DNA of 64,000 bases. Source: Pholis gunnellus (lineage: Eukaryota > Chordata > Actinopteri > Perciformes > Pholidae). The notes below the pieces were generated by a model, which saw only the letters and a list, made by a program, of their open reading frames with translations, ran no database searches and was not told the DNA's origin. A program made the position numbers and the translations under genes. This document shows positions 1 to 28,400 of this stretch, piece by piece; within the stretch, counting starts at the first letter, position 1; each line of letters begins with the position of its first letter. Location of the stretch: NCBI GenBank assembly GCA_910591455.2, contig OU342815.1:23982062-24046061 (forward strand), written 5' to 3'.

Positions 1-1540
1 CATTTATCCTCCACATGTTCACCGTAGAATGATATTCACGGAAGGAATAAAAGATATCTGCTGGCTGTGATCGACCGTTTCCTGACGCTGCAACGTCCCC
101 AAAGTTGAACTAATCTCGGGGGGGAAGTTGTGAGAAACTCTGCAGCAACAACTAAATAAGAACTAAACACATCAGACTGCTGCACGGCCGGCTGAGAAAA
201 CAGATGAGAGATAAATACAAGAAGAAAAACTCAGAGACAGATCGACAGACCGACGATGAACGACCGCATGAAGCGGAGGTGGAGCAGAGCTGTCAAATGA
301 ATCCACTTTAAAAAAAACAGCCTTTGACATCTGAAACACAGAGGTCATGATTGAATGTGTGTGTTCAGCAGCAGACCGGCTGCAGGGAGAAGAGAGAGAG
401 AGAGACGGTAGAAATAAAGCAGGATAGAAGCAGGAACTGTGCAGCACTGCATCAGATGAGTCCGTGAGTGCGACATGATGACAGTGAAGGATCTGGAGCA
501 CAGACAGCTGGAGGTTCATATCACGACACACCGAGCAGCAGAACAATGGAGCAATTATCAGGAAAACAAAGGAGCACCGAGGTGAACACGCGTTTGTTTG
601 CACCGAATTATTGGAAAGCACGAGGACATTAACGGAAAGTATGAAATTGCTATCTTGCCGTCGATGCGTTGAACCTCGGCCCGAGGCGCTCGCTCTCTCT
701 CTGCGTACTTTAAATTACCAGAGAAACAGTCACACTCTGGAACGCTTCTCATGGATGATTGAAAGATAATAAAAAATCCACAAGAGGGGAACAAGAGGGG
801 AAAGCTGGAATGTTTGTTGAGATGAAAAATGCATTAGGAGTTTAGAGACAGAGGGAGGAAGCGGGTCTTTATATTTAGCCTCTCCCTGAACGACGTGTTT
901 CTGAAGCTGTTCTTGGATCCACAGAGCTCTCAGCAGACTGTAGAGTCAGAGGAGGTAAAGCTGAGGGTTCACAGCCAGCTCACACACAAGAGGAGACGCA
1001 GACGTATTTACTTTCCCTCCGCTCAACTCCGCTTGAAGAACAAACATCTCCACGCAGAGAAACCTCCTCCTGCCTTGGTTCTCCATGTTTAGATGCACAG
1101 ACACACACACTTCTTAACTAGCGCGGATAAAAGAGATGTGGAGGAAGAGAAACAAATCTGTGCAGAACAGATGAAATGGAAGCAGCGTGAGGCGTCGCTC
1201 TGCCACCTCCTCACCGAGGTCCACAGAGAGGAGGCGTGTGATCTCCTCTCTGTGGTAACCGTGCAGAGATTCCTCCTCTTGTCTTCTGACATGCTGCTGT
1301 GTTGAGACCTGGATCATGAAACTATGCACAGCTGCTGTTCTTCTGCAGCGCTCGACCTGCCTGTGTCGGTCTCAGGCTGAAGACGGCGAGCAGGAATGCA
1401 AATGGTGAACTGCAGCTGATTGGACCGTTCTCAAACCATCGGAGAGCGTTTCCATGCGTGGAAACACAGAAAGCGAGAGAGCGTTTTAAAGTGTTTTCAC
1501 AAGAGCGATTTGATAAACTGCTGCAGCAGACTGGAGGCCT

Positions 1541-1651
1541 CTCCTCCTCCTCCTCCTCCTCCTCCTCCTCCTCCTCCTCCTCCTCCTCCTCCTCCTCCTC
1601 CTCCTCCTCCTCCTCCTCCTACTCCTCCTCCTCCTCCTCCTCCTCCTCCTC
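1541..1651. repeat. (TCC)n microsatellite
   Basis: About 36 TCC units with one TAC interruption near 1619. Confidence 0.95.
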
Positions 1652-1958
1652 GGGGTTAATCACCTCCTGTATATCAGGTCGACTTTAAAACACGTTAAAA
1701 GAGTTTCACCTGCACACAAACAGGCTCCGCTCTCAGGAGACATTATATAGTTCTATTATGTCCTAAAAGGACATTTAAATGCCACGAAACCTCACCAGCT
1801 ACTCATCCCGCTGTTCGTGCGAGCTTGTGAAAAGCTTTGCAAAATGCTGGCACAGTGGAGGCTTTGAAATGAGAAAATAAAACCCGGTAAATGAACTGGC
1901 GTGCTGCTCGTGCTGCTCGTGCTGCTTCTGTTCTGTATGCAGAAAACACAAGATGAGG

Positions 1959-1960
<2 letters not shown>

Positions 1961-2038
<78 letters not shown>
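1961..2038. repeat. (GT)n microsatellite
   Basis: Uninterrupted dinucleotide run of about 39 units. Confidence 0.97.
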
Positions 2039-2039
<1 letters not shown>

Positions 2040-2474
2040 TCACATTTTGTTGCAATTCATCCAACTAAAGATGAAAACTAGAGAATTTTTGAATCTTTGC
2101 AGGAAATGTGCACAGAAGCCAGAAGCTCTGCACTGTGTCTGCACTCAGTGTTCAGTGAGCTCGGTTGAACGAGGTCAAAGGTGATATGCATCGAAGTAGA
2201 ATAAGAGTTTTCCGTGGTCATTTGAATTTCTAAATGCTAAATTTGACTCATTTAGTGGCTAGCTAGCTAGCCTGCTAGCCCACCATGCTTTAATGCTGCA
2301 CTAGTAATGTTCTCCCCGTACGTCGGTTTAGTTTGTGCAGAAGTCAGCCCGCTACGATACACAAAGATGGCCGCCGCTCTGAACATCCCGCTACGTTGAT
2401 TTGAAAGTGAAACGTTCTACTTTGACTTTATTTCTTGGTGATAAGTTGTTTTGGTGTGCGGGTTTGCTGCCGAC

Positions 2475-13861
<11,387 letters not shown>

Positions 13862-14080
13862 TTTAACGGTTAAAATCCGGGGGTGTTAACGGTGTTAACG
13901 GCCCGTGTCAAACGCACGTTTTTACCGGGCTTTCAGTCGATCACACTAAATAACAAACAGACCGATACTGGCTTCTGTTATTGTCATTTAAATGTACTTC
14001 TGCGCATGCTCGAACGGAAATAGTTTAGGGGTAAGAGCGAGGAAACTGTAGTCGCTCTCGCCGCCATTTTGGCTCGTCTG
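13862..14080. promoter_or_regulatory. Bidirectional promoter between slc49a4 and hspbap1
   Basis: About 0.2 kb separates the slc49a4 ATG (13861, minus) from the likely hspbap1 transcription start. No TATA box is apparent. Two recognisable housekeeping-promoter motifs occur: an NRF-1-like palindrome CTGCGCATGCTCG around 14000-14012, and a perfect YY1 element CCGCCATTTTGGC at 14061-14073. YY1 sites in this orientation are typically close to transcription starts. The head-to-head arrangement is, from memory, the same in human. Motif presence is seen directly; promoter function is inferred. Confidence 0.65.
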
Positions 14081-14233
14081 GTGCATTAGCTGGAGTTGGG
14101 ACGTTGTGGCATCCCCAGAGCCGCAATGGAGTCGATTTCACACAAGTGAGGCGTTGGGTGAAGTAAGACGGAAGCGGGTCATGTGATGTTTGTTTACTTC
14201 CTGCCCGAACGTCAGCTGCACGTGGAGTAAAAG
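14041..14233 (+). other. hspbap1: Probable 5' untranslated first exon of hspbap1
   Basis: The hspbap1 start codon sits three bases after a good 3' splice site (15370), so a non-coding exon is expected upstream. The best candidate ends at 14233 with the consensus donor aag|gtgagt. It lies just downstream of a YY1-type core element and faces slc49a4. The 5' boundary is a guess. The only ATG in the candidate exon (around 14126) opens a short frame, ATG GAG TCG ATT TCA CAC AAG TGA, which would be an upstream ORF of 7 codons. Confidence 0.5.
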
Positions 14234-14637
14234 GTGAGTTGTTTATGAAAGAGGCACTCTTCTCTTTTCCACGAAGCTAACGTTAGCATTCCTGGGATAG
14301 CTGCTAGCTTGACAGTGGAGGGTTAGCTCATTTGTTAGCCAGCACACCGTTTATAAATAGAGCTGAAACTAATCTCCGGTGATGATAGTTTGACAATTAG
14401 AGAATTTAACTTTGTCCTTTCCGAATTGTCTTGTCAATTAAATGCTCCCTAAAGTTATTAAGCTACTAAAAGCTAGCCACTGCAGCTTATTCTGTCACGT
14501 AAAGCGAGCTAGCTAGTTAGCTTGTTACTGACATTAAAGTGCTTCATTAAAGTGCTTCACAGTGAGGAACTCATGGAAGCGCATTAACGGAAGCAAGAAA
14601 ACAACAACAAATAAATAAAAAATGAATACAATAAAAT

Positions 14638-14641
<4 letters not shown>

Positions 14642-14712
<71 letters not shown>
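14642..14712. repeat. (TA)n microsatellite
   Basis: About 35 TA units in the inferred first (5' UTR) intron of hspbap1. Confidence 0.95.
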
Positions 14713-14716
<4 letters not shown>

Positions 14717-14974
14717 GCACAATCCCACGTGAAGTATTTAATGTGTTGTAAAGTCACGTTTAAAGTAGTCTTTAATGTACTCCCAATACATTGTGTCAAA
14801 TGTAACCTGCCAAAGAGCTGCTTCTGTTTATACTCCGAGCATGAACGGAGGCGTTTAGACTCGCTGCATTATTCTCTGAAACAAACAACAACACAATGTT
14901 CTGTGAAGAATCAAAAAGACAACGAGTGTCACTCAGAGATCTGACCACAAACTCTAGCTGTTCCTCCAAAAACA

Positions 14975-15218
14975 CCATAAACTAACCTCCACTATACTCC
15001 ACACCTTCATACAAACCCTGTAAAGAAAGAAGTCAAGTATTAAATGTGTTATAAAGAAACACAGGTTGAACATCCTGTACACTGTTTGATTTGGCTGATA
15101 CATATTTACTCACATGTAGATTTTTAACACTTCTCGTCTCTAAAGCATCTAAAAACTAATAGATATATCAACAGTGTTTTTATCAGTGAATATCTGTGAC
15201 AGTCACGTGAAGTGATGA
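14975..15218. repeat. Dispersed repeat, family C, copy 1
   Basis: Shares long stretches with 26335-26676: cataaactaacctccacta, cttcatacaaaccctgt, tattaaatgtgttataaa, and a common end around tcagtgaatat. A shorter related segment (aagaagacgacgagtg) precedes both copies and also occurs near 9659. The two copies are in different genes (hspbap1 and slc15a2 introns), so this is a dispersed element rather than a local duplication. Class not determined. Confidence 0.65.
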
Positions 15219-15373
15219 ACTATTTGGTTTTGTTGTTGTTCACCTTCGTCCTACAGAAGATAAGACGTGTCTTAACTCGAGTAGCGTCTGGTAATGACGT
15301 GTTCAACACCAGCGTATCTATCAGCTAACCTTTGTCTGTGATGAAACACACTCATCGGTGTTTTCTGCAGGTC

Positions 15374-20693
<5,320 letters not shown>

Positions 20694-21070
20694 TGAGCCC
20701 AAAGCTGCTGGTTTCAGAGAACAGTGTGCAGAGAGAAAGATGCTACGGCTGCAGAAATCTATCCTGTGATGCTTCCTTCACCGTGACTTCCTGTCTCCTC
20801 CCGCCTCGTCCCCCTGAGATGATTAACCGGACGTGAGAAGTCACAGCTAATCGTAACGTGACACCAACGTTTCCTCGTGTTGTTTTCCTGCACAACGATA
20901 ATTTGGTTTGGGTTCAGAAACATGGCCACCAGAATCAGTTTAGTATGCTAATGAGCCTCCTAATTCAAGATGATACAGCCGAGATGTTGAAGATGTTTGG
21001 TGCATAATGTCTCCGTGTCGTTGGACGACCACGTAATGCTGAGGAAAGATGTGCACGAGCACGAGAACAA

Positions 21071-21096
21071 AATAAATGAGATCTTTTATAAATAAA
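21071..21096 (+). terminator. hspbap1: Candidate poly(A) signals of hspbap1
   Basis: Two AATAAA hexamers (21071-21076 and 21091-21096) lie 380-400 bases after the hspbap1 stop codon. They are the first strong plus-strand signals in the 3' flank, and the convergent slc15a2 stop is 1.4 kb further on. Confidence 0.5.
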
Positions 21097-21295
21097 GACA
21101 TTAAATATGTTTACAAAATTAGATGTCCAGCACTTTGTTTTCCGCCGACATGAACAGAAGTCTGGAGACCTGATTGAAGATATTCAGTTTTAACATGAAA
21201 ACAAGAAGATTTCTTCTTTAGTTATTAAAACTGATAATGAAAACACACAAAAACAAGTTACAGCATCAGCTGTTACAGGACTTCATAGAACACGT

Positions 21296-21459
21296 GAAAC
21301 TAGAGATTGAGACCATAAACTCATGTTTACAATGTTTACTGAGGTAATAAATCAAGAGAGAAGTAGAGTCATTTTCTCATAGACTTCTATACAACCAGAG
21401 GAGTCGCCCCCTGGTGGACACTAGAGAGAATGCAGCTTTAACACATGAAGCACTGGCAA
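21296..21459 (+). repeat. Dispersed element family A, copy 1 (truncated)
   Basis: Same sequence as in copies at 32723, 38671, 47779 (reverse) and 60669. The shared core runs from gaaactagagattgagacca to cgccccctggtggacactag and gagaatgcagct. It lacks the agccccgcccctaaagcatc part. Confidence 0.9.
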
Positions 21460-21479
21460 AGAAAAGCTCGGTTGTAATG

Positions 21480-22075
21480 CTACATACATGCAGCATTAGC
21501 AGCTAGCAGGCTACATTCATTATCCATGTAGCATTAGCAGCTAGCAGGCTACATCCAGCACCCATATAGCATTAGCAGCTAGCAGACTACATCCAGCACC
21601 CATGTAGCAGCTAGTAGGCTACATTCATCATCCATGTAGCATTAGCAGGTAGCAGGCTACATCCGGCATCCATGTAGCACTAGCAGCTAGCAGGCTACAT
21701 CCATCATCCATATATCATTGGCAGCTAGCAGGCTACATCCAGTATAAATGTAGCATTAACAAATAGCAGGCTACATCCATCATACATGTAGCATTAACAG
21801 CTAGCACGCTACAGCCATCATACATGTAGCATTAACAGCTAGCACGCTACACCCATCATCCCTGTAGCATTAACAGTAGCAGGCTACATCCAGCATTGAT
21901 GTAGTGTTAGCAGCTAGCAGGCTACATTCATCATACATGTAGCATTAACAGCTAGCAGGCTACATCCATCATACATGTAGCATTAACAGCTAGCAGGCTA
22001 CATCCATCATACATGTAGCATTAACTGCTAGCAGGCTACATACTTCATACATGTAGCATTAACTGCTAGCAGGCG
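21480..22075. repeat. ~38-bp minisatellite (gcattagcagctagcaggctac)
   Basis: About 15-16 degenerate copies with unit period 38 (anchors agctagcagg at 21501, 21539 and 21577). It lies between the convergent hspbap1 and slc15a2 3' ends. Confidence 0.92.
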
Positions 22076-22493
22076 CATTGCGTGGTTCTCGAGATGTGCG
22101 ATAAACAAACAGACAAACCACCAGGTCCTGTTTTTAGTACATTTACTTTATAAGGTTATGATTATTATTCAGCTTCATAGAAAACAAGACATTTTGACAT
22201 GGAGTAATATGCACAAAATATATATATATAAAGCACACAATATTTAATATTCATGTGTAATAACACTGTTGATCACGGTGTGTTGAAATTACACTATAAA
22301 AACACTTTCATGTATTCAGAAAAAAAAAACTGTTAAACATTTTTTAAGTGACTGTTAAAATATGCTTCTTCATCACATCCTGGTACTTCATGATCACATC
22401 CTGGTACTTCATCATCACACAGAAAGTAACGTAAACAATAAAACATGCTAATCAGCTACAGAGCGGCGGTGTTGTGAACAATGTGGTACACCG

Positions 22494-25400
22494 TTACAAT
22501 CTGGTGCTCTTCCCCGGTTTGTTCAGCTGAAGATCTTTCGCTTTCTTCTTCATGTCGTCATCTTCGTCGTCATCGTCGTCGTCGTCTTCCTCCCGGTGCT
22601 TCTTGTCCAGCTGGTCGGGGTCGATGTAGGTGTAGGAGTACGCCATGACGGAGAAGATGATGAAGACGGCCAGCAGCAGGCCGGCGAACAGCAGGAACTC
22701 TTTCCACTGGGACAAAGAGGTGAACCGGTTAGAGTGGGCTGGTCTCTGATCAGGTGATCGATCAATACAAATACAGCTTTATATGATTCATGTAGTTTTA
22801 CCCCCCCCCCCCCCCCCCCTCTTCTCTCTCATATTTGAATACAGGAAACTGTTGGGGACTCATGGACCAATCAGAGGACATGAAGAGATGACTCCTCCCC
22901 CGTCTTCCTGCCTTCAGCTGACACCATCGTCACTCTCCTCCATCCATCCACCAGCCTGATTCCTCCCCTCAGCCCTTCATTCTCTCATCCCTTCTTCCCC
23001 TCATCCCTCACCCTTCATCCTTTCAATCCTTCTTCCTCTCATCCCTTCTTCCCCTCATCCCTCACCCTTCATCCCCTCATCCCTCACCCTTTATTCCTCA
23101 CCCTTCTTCCCTCCAAACTCTGATGTTGAATTGTTTGGATCTCATAAGACCTTATAAATATAGATATATGTAATCTCGTTGGTGAGCAGCTCCTCCTCTC
23201 TCGTGCAGCGTGAGACACTTTAATGTGACTCGTCCTACCTGTTCAAGCCCCGCCCCCTCAGCCACGATCAACACGATCACGTTTCCGAACGCGACCGTGA
23301 GCAGCCAGCCGGCCTGCAGCACCGACTTCATGTTGGCTGGAGCCTGGAGGACGATAGAGTTACAGAGTATTTCATAAAAATACTAAATCAGCTGATGGAA
23401 GGCAATATTCTCCTTTTACTAAGAAGACCACCGTCTGTTTCTGTTTTATTGTTTTAAAGTAAATAATATATGGTAAATATATTGTTTCCTTATATTTATA
23501 TATATATATGTTATATTGTAGGAGGAGTTCAGGAGTTAATGACAATTTACTGAGAAAAATAAATGATAATATTAATAATAAAATATGAGGAAATACAAAT
23601 AAGAATAAAAAGAAGGAAATTACTGAGAAATAAATAATTATAATCAATAATAATATGAATGATTGTAGTAAAGCAGAGCATGAATCCTCTTCCCTCTGGT
23701 GACTGTGTGTGTGCTGGATCAGGACTACAGTAGACCCTGTGACCCTGTGGAGCCTCAGACCTGTGAGTAGGAGAACTCCAGGCCCGTGATGGAGAACATG
23801 ACCTCTCCGATGGTGATGAGGACGTACTGGGGGATCTGCCAGGCGATGTGAACGTCGTTGGCCTTCACGTCCTCCATCTTGTGAGCCACAGTAACCCCTG
23901 ATTCCTGACGGAAGACACAAGACACGATCTGAGATCAGCCACACCAGAGACCAGCTGGTGGACGGAGTGGAGCTTCTAGCAGCTACAGACATTCATCTCA
24001 GGAGGAGGAATGCTGGACGTACATTCATCAAACGGTTTGTTTGAAGAGTTTACCATCAACTCAAGCTGTGACGCCCTGATAGATTTATCCCTTTTATCCC
24101 TTTTGGATCTTTTAGCATTTGTATCTGATGACTGACCTCTGTGAGCACGACGGTGTACGAAGCTCCAAAGTCCAGAAGGCCGAGGTCCAGACTGGAGCAG
24201 CGGTCTGACGCCGAGCAGCCTCTCACATCTGGATATCTACGGAGACAGCAAGCAACAAAACACATGAAGGAACCTGAAGAAGATGCACAAACAAGAAACA
24301 ACGAGGTCACTCAGAGCAGTTCTGAAGAGGAGGAGGAGTTGATTTTGGAGGTTGAAGTTCAGGTTTTGCTCTTTTTCTGCAGCGTTAGATGAAGATCTGA
24401 TCTTCTTGTTGAACATAAAAACTATTTTTCCAGCAAGCCGAAGTGAAGCCAGAAGGTCCACGTTCTGTCACAAGCACACCGAGAACTAATGATGCAGATG
24501 ATTAAATGCTGTGCTTCAGAATAATCCTCTGCACCACGATGTCATGCTGCTCAATCGCTGTTAAAACGTGTAAATAACTCGTCTCATCCCTTTATGATTC
24601 AAATCATTAAAGACATCCGCGAATAAAGACAAACTACGAGCAGATAAACAGACAGGAGAATAAAACCCTTCAACTAGAGCAGATGCTTCATCATTAAAAC
24701 GTGATCAGGTGACATTTCTAAAATATCCTGAAGGTGTAAAAGTGATGAATTCATTTGAAGTTGAGGGTAAAGAGTTTCCATGAGACCAGATTGTGACGGA
24801 TGTCTGTCCAGGATTCTGTCTCTCTAGCTGCTAAAAGCTCCACCACGTCCACCAGATCGTCTCCATTACAACCGTTAATAACGTGTTCAGAGCACAAAGG
24901 TTTCTACTTCCTGGTAACAGAGACAGGAAGTGGCTGTTTAAAGCAGTCTGGACCTGCGGTCCCACTCACTGGCCCCGGTCCACCGTCTGGTTCGGAGACA
25001 TGCTGAAACCAGAAGACACCTGGAAGGTCACGTCTCCAACGGTCAGGTTCATGGCCTCTGAACGCGTGTTGAGGAACCTGTTGGGTTACAGGAAACGTAT
25101 TGAAGTTTGTTCAGTCGACCTACATTTGAGTTCAACATGTTTCACAGTGAGAGTAGAAAGGTTACAGTGATTTGACCTCAGGAGAGGATTCCCGTCTTCA
25201 TTCTTCGTTATGTGGTCGTTGACCTGAAAGCACAGACGGTCAGAGAGCTTCAGTCAGTCACACAGATCTCCACAGATCTCCTCATGCTGATGAGCTTACT
25301 GCTGTTCTTACAATGTCAAATAGGGAAAAATGCAAATATGTTGACGTTACATTCTCATACAAAGTTCCGTAAACATAAGAACGCACGTTATTTATTATAA

Positions 25401-28400
25401 GCTATTTACTGATAATAAAGAATTAAACATTAGCAGCACATACAGAACATACGGAGGTCGAATCACACGCACACACAATAAGATCAAAGGATTAAAGGAC
25501 AATTACGTTACAAAAAAAGGAAGATATGTATATGTGTGTTAGTCAGCAGTTGAGAAGAGAGAAATTTGGCGTATAAAATTATTAAATTAATCGAATAAAG
25601 AAAAAACAGGTGGCTTCAAAAGAGTGAGACTCCAGATCTGTGGGATATTTCACCCCAAAAAATAGTTTCCTAAAAGAAGGATGGAAGTCTCTACGTGTGC
25701 TGATCGGAACACACGCAGCTCTTCATGCAGCTCTTAATGCAGCTCTGGCTTCGTGCAGCTCTGGCTTCAGGTCTGTTGAGATGTACATGAACTGTGGAAA
25801 GCTTGTGTTGATGTTTCATGTTGTGTCATCGGGTGTTTGCAGCGTACTCACACGTTTGCAGTGGACTCCCGTAGAGTCAGAGAACAGGATGAGGCTGTAC
25901 GCCTCCTGCTGGTCACACGTGAAGTTACATTCCGACTGTTTCCCGTTGAAGCCGACTTCAAGCTTCAGCTGCTCGCCGGATGCTGGAAGCGTCTCGTACG
26001 TGAGATTGTCCTGACACACAGAGACCAGAGGGTTCAGGTTCCAGTGGTTCTGAGACTCTTAAAGTGGCAGTACACCTTTAACTTGTGAAGGAAACACTGA
26101 TGGCACAATGTAATGCCGTCATCAGTAGATCGGTTCCCTTTGAGCCTCACTCTGAGGTTCTGTCTGCCTTCATCAGAGCTCTGTGCTGCTGCTATCGTTT
26201 GAACTCGTCATCGTAGTGATGCTCCACAGACGGAGCTCTGCTGTTTGTGGCTTTATTCTCTGGAACACCAGACGACGAACAGACTAAACCAACTGAGAAG
26301 AACCAAGAAGACGACGAGTGGAACCAGCTAAACCCCATAAACTAACCTCCACTACAGAGAGGAGGAGTTATCTCATCTTCATAAACTACTTCATCACCTT
26401 CATACAAACCCTGTGAAGACAGAAGTATTACATTACATCACATTACATTACATTACATGACATTACATGACATGTATTAAATGTGTTATAAAGGAGCAAA
26501 GGTTGACCTTCCTGTAAACTCTTTGGTTTGACACAGATTTACTCTCATTAGATGTTTAAGACTTGCTGAACTGGTCGTATTTGTATAATCCTAAACATGT
26601 AAATATTGTTGTCATCAGTGAATATTTATTATAATAACACGACTAAACGCCGGCTGTGATCCGATGAACTCTGCTGAACTATTGTTATTATTAACAGTTT
26701 ATTAAAGAGATCGATTAGAATTGTTTACAAAGCTGAATCCTGACGCCTCATATCACACGAGTCAGAATTAAACTAGTTCTGGAGCTTAAAGTTGATCTTC
26801 GTGGGTTCATTGAGACACAAACATTCAGGCTGTTCTGTACCTTTTTTAAACATGATCCTGTTTATTGTTTACATATTTGATTTGATCTATCCCATAATAC
26901 ATCTGCTGTGTATGTTCTGTAGCTCCTGAGAGCGTTTAGATGAGGTTTCTGTTATATCACAGCTGCTCTCACAAAGTCTCATTTAATACAGACTTCGTCA
27001 CTTCTTGAACTTTGACCTTCTTGCTCATATATACAAGCGGTGCAAAGGATTGTGGGTAAGACGCACGCTGGCTCGCAAACTGCAAAAATGCATCTGCATA
27101 TAAACAGTTGGGGAACGTGGTTTTTAGTTGTGGTTACCTGAAGGTAGCGGATCGGATGTGGGAACGCGTCGCTGCCGGGGATCTTCAGCATCACGTCGCC
27201 TTCAGCCACATTAAAGACCTGCAGCAGACACTTCCCCTCCGGCACCGGGGCCACCACCGATTTCTACCAGACGGAAGGAAATCAGTGATGAATATATTAC
27301 ATCACAAAGACGTACAGTATGTGCTGCTTGTTACCGTTATTCTGGGATGCATATTCATCGTGACAGGAAATGGAAAACACACAAGCTCCACGTGTTGTTT
27401 GCTCAGAAGAATTTGATGTCAATAGATATTAAAATAGTGTTGAATATGGAGACATCTAGTGGTGAAGTTACAGACTGCAGCCAACTGAAACTTCGCAGTT
27501 TAACAATTAGTCTTTTGATGAAAATTAGTTTTTAGTCACATTTTTGTCGTTTCTACCGTTCATAGTTTTAATCTAAACAATTTAATTTAGTCAAAATATT
27601 TTCTCTCTTAATGTAGTCAAACCTTTCATGAGATTATATTGAATATTTTAAATTAATCTAGTTTAACCAAAACAATCCTTTTGTCATGTTATTTTATAAT
27701 TATCTTATAAAAAACAGGTTGAATGATTAAGAACGAAGCTTTTTATGGATAGAAAACACTCAATAAAGTGATGGTGGTGCTAATAGTAAATATTATAGCT
27801 CTCTATCATGAAGACTCACGCTATTTATCCTGTATTTGTTACTGATGATCAGCTTCTTTGGGATCGTCTGATTGGTTGTCCTCTGGGACAGAATGCTAAC
27901 GTGTGATTGGATTCCAGTATTATGACTTTTAAGCATATTCTGATCATTATTGGCATCATTTGGTAAATTGCATTTATTTATTTGCCAGAATAATCGTGAT
28001 ATGAACTTTTCATGTCTAGTCGTGATGGGACTTCATTATTAAATGATTATTGTGTGTTTGAGACGGAGAGAGAGGAAGAGGAGGAAGATGACGAATATAA
28101 AGAGTTTTTAGTCTTTTTTAATCGATGATGTCGCATGTTTGATATCGTGACTGTTCGTTGGTGTCGTCTCGTCATGAAATAAAAGGTCGTTGACGAACAT
28201 ATAAAGTTATAGTTTTAGTTGTTTAACACAGAATAAAACATACGTTAGATTCCTTTTCTGCAGATGGTTTAACTCTGTTAGAACAGCTCAGTGTGTTCCA
28301 GGACGTATTGTTCTGAATCTCTTCCAGCTTTTCTTTGTGCAGGTGTGTTTCCTGTGTTCTGTCCTGTGTGTGTCTGTGTTAGTGTAACAACAGGAAGGAT

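Larger units (their letters stand above)
1..2474. other. Left edge: intron 5 of slc49a4, no exon seen
   Basis: Since exon 5 of slc49a4 ends in phase 0 at 2475 and the continuation is not found, this stretch is inferred to be intronic. It contains a (TCC)n run (1541-1651) and a (GT)n run (1961-2038). No coding exon could be supported on either strand. Confidence 0.6.
20694..22493. other. Tail-to-tail intergenic region hspbap1 / slc15a2
   Basis: No coding exon was seen on either strand. The region contains the hspbap1 3' UTR and its poly(A) signals, a partial dispersed element (21296-21459), a ~38-bp minisatellite (21480-22075), and an A/T-rich stretch that should include the slc15a2 3' UTR. 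Confidence 0.7.

Noticed and set aside
172..621. 149-codon minus-strand frame at the left edge
   Set aside because: No match to the missing slc49a4 exons and no family resemblance; composition is that of random intronic sequence.
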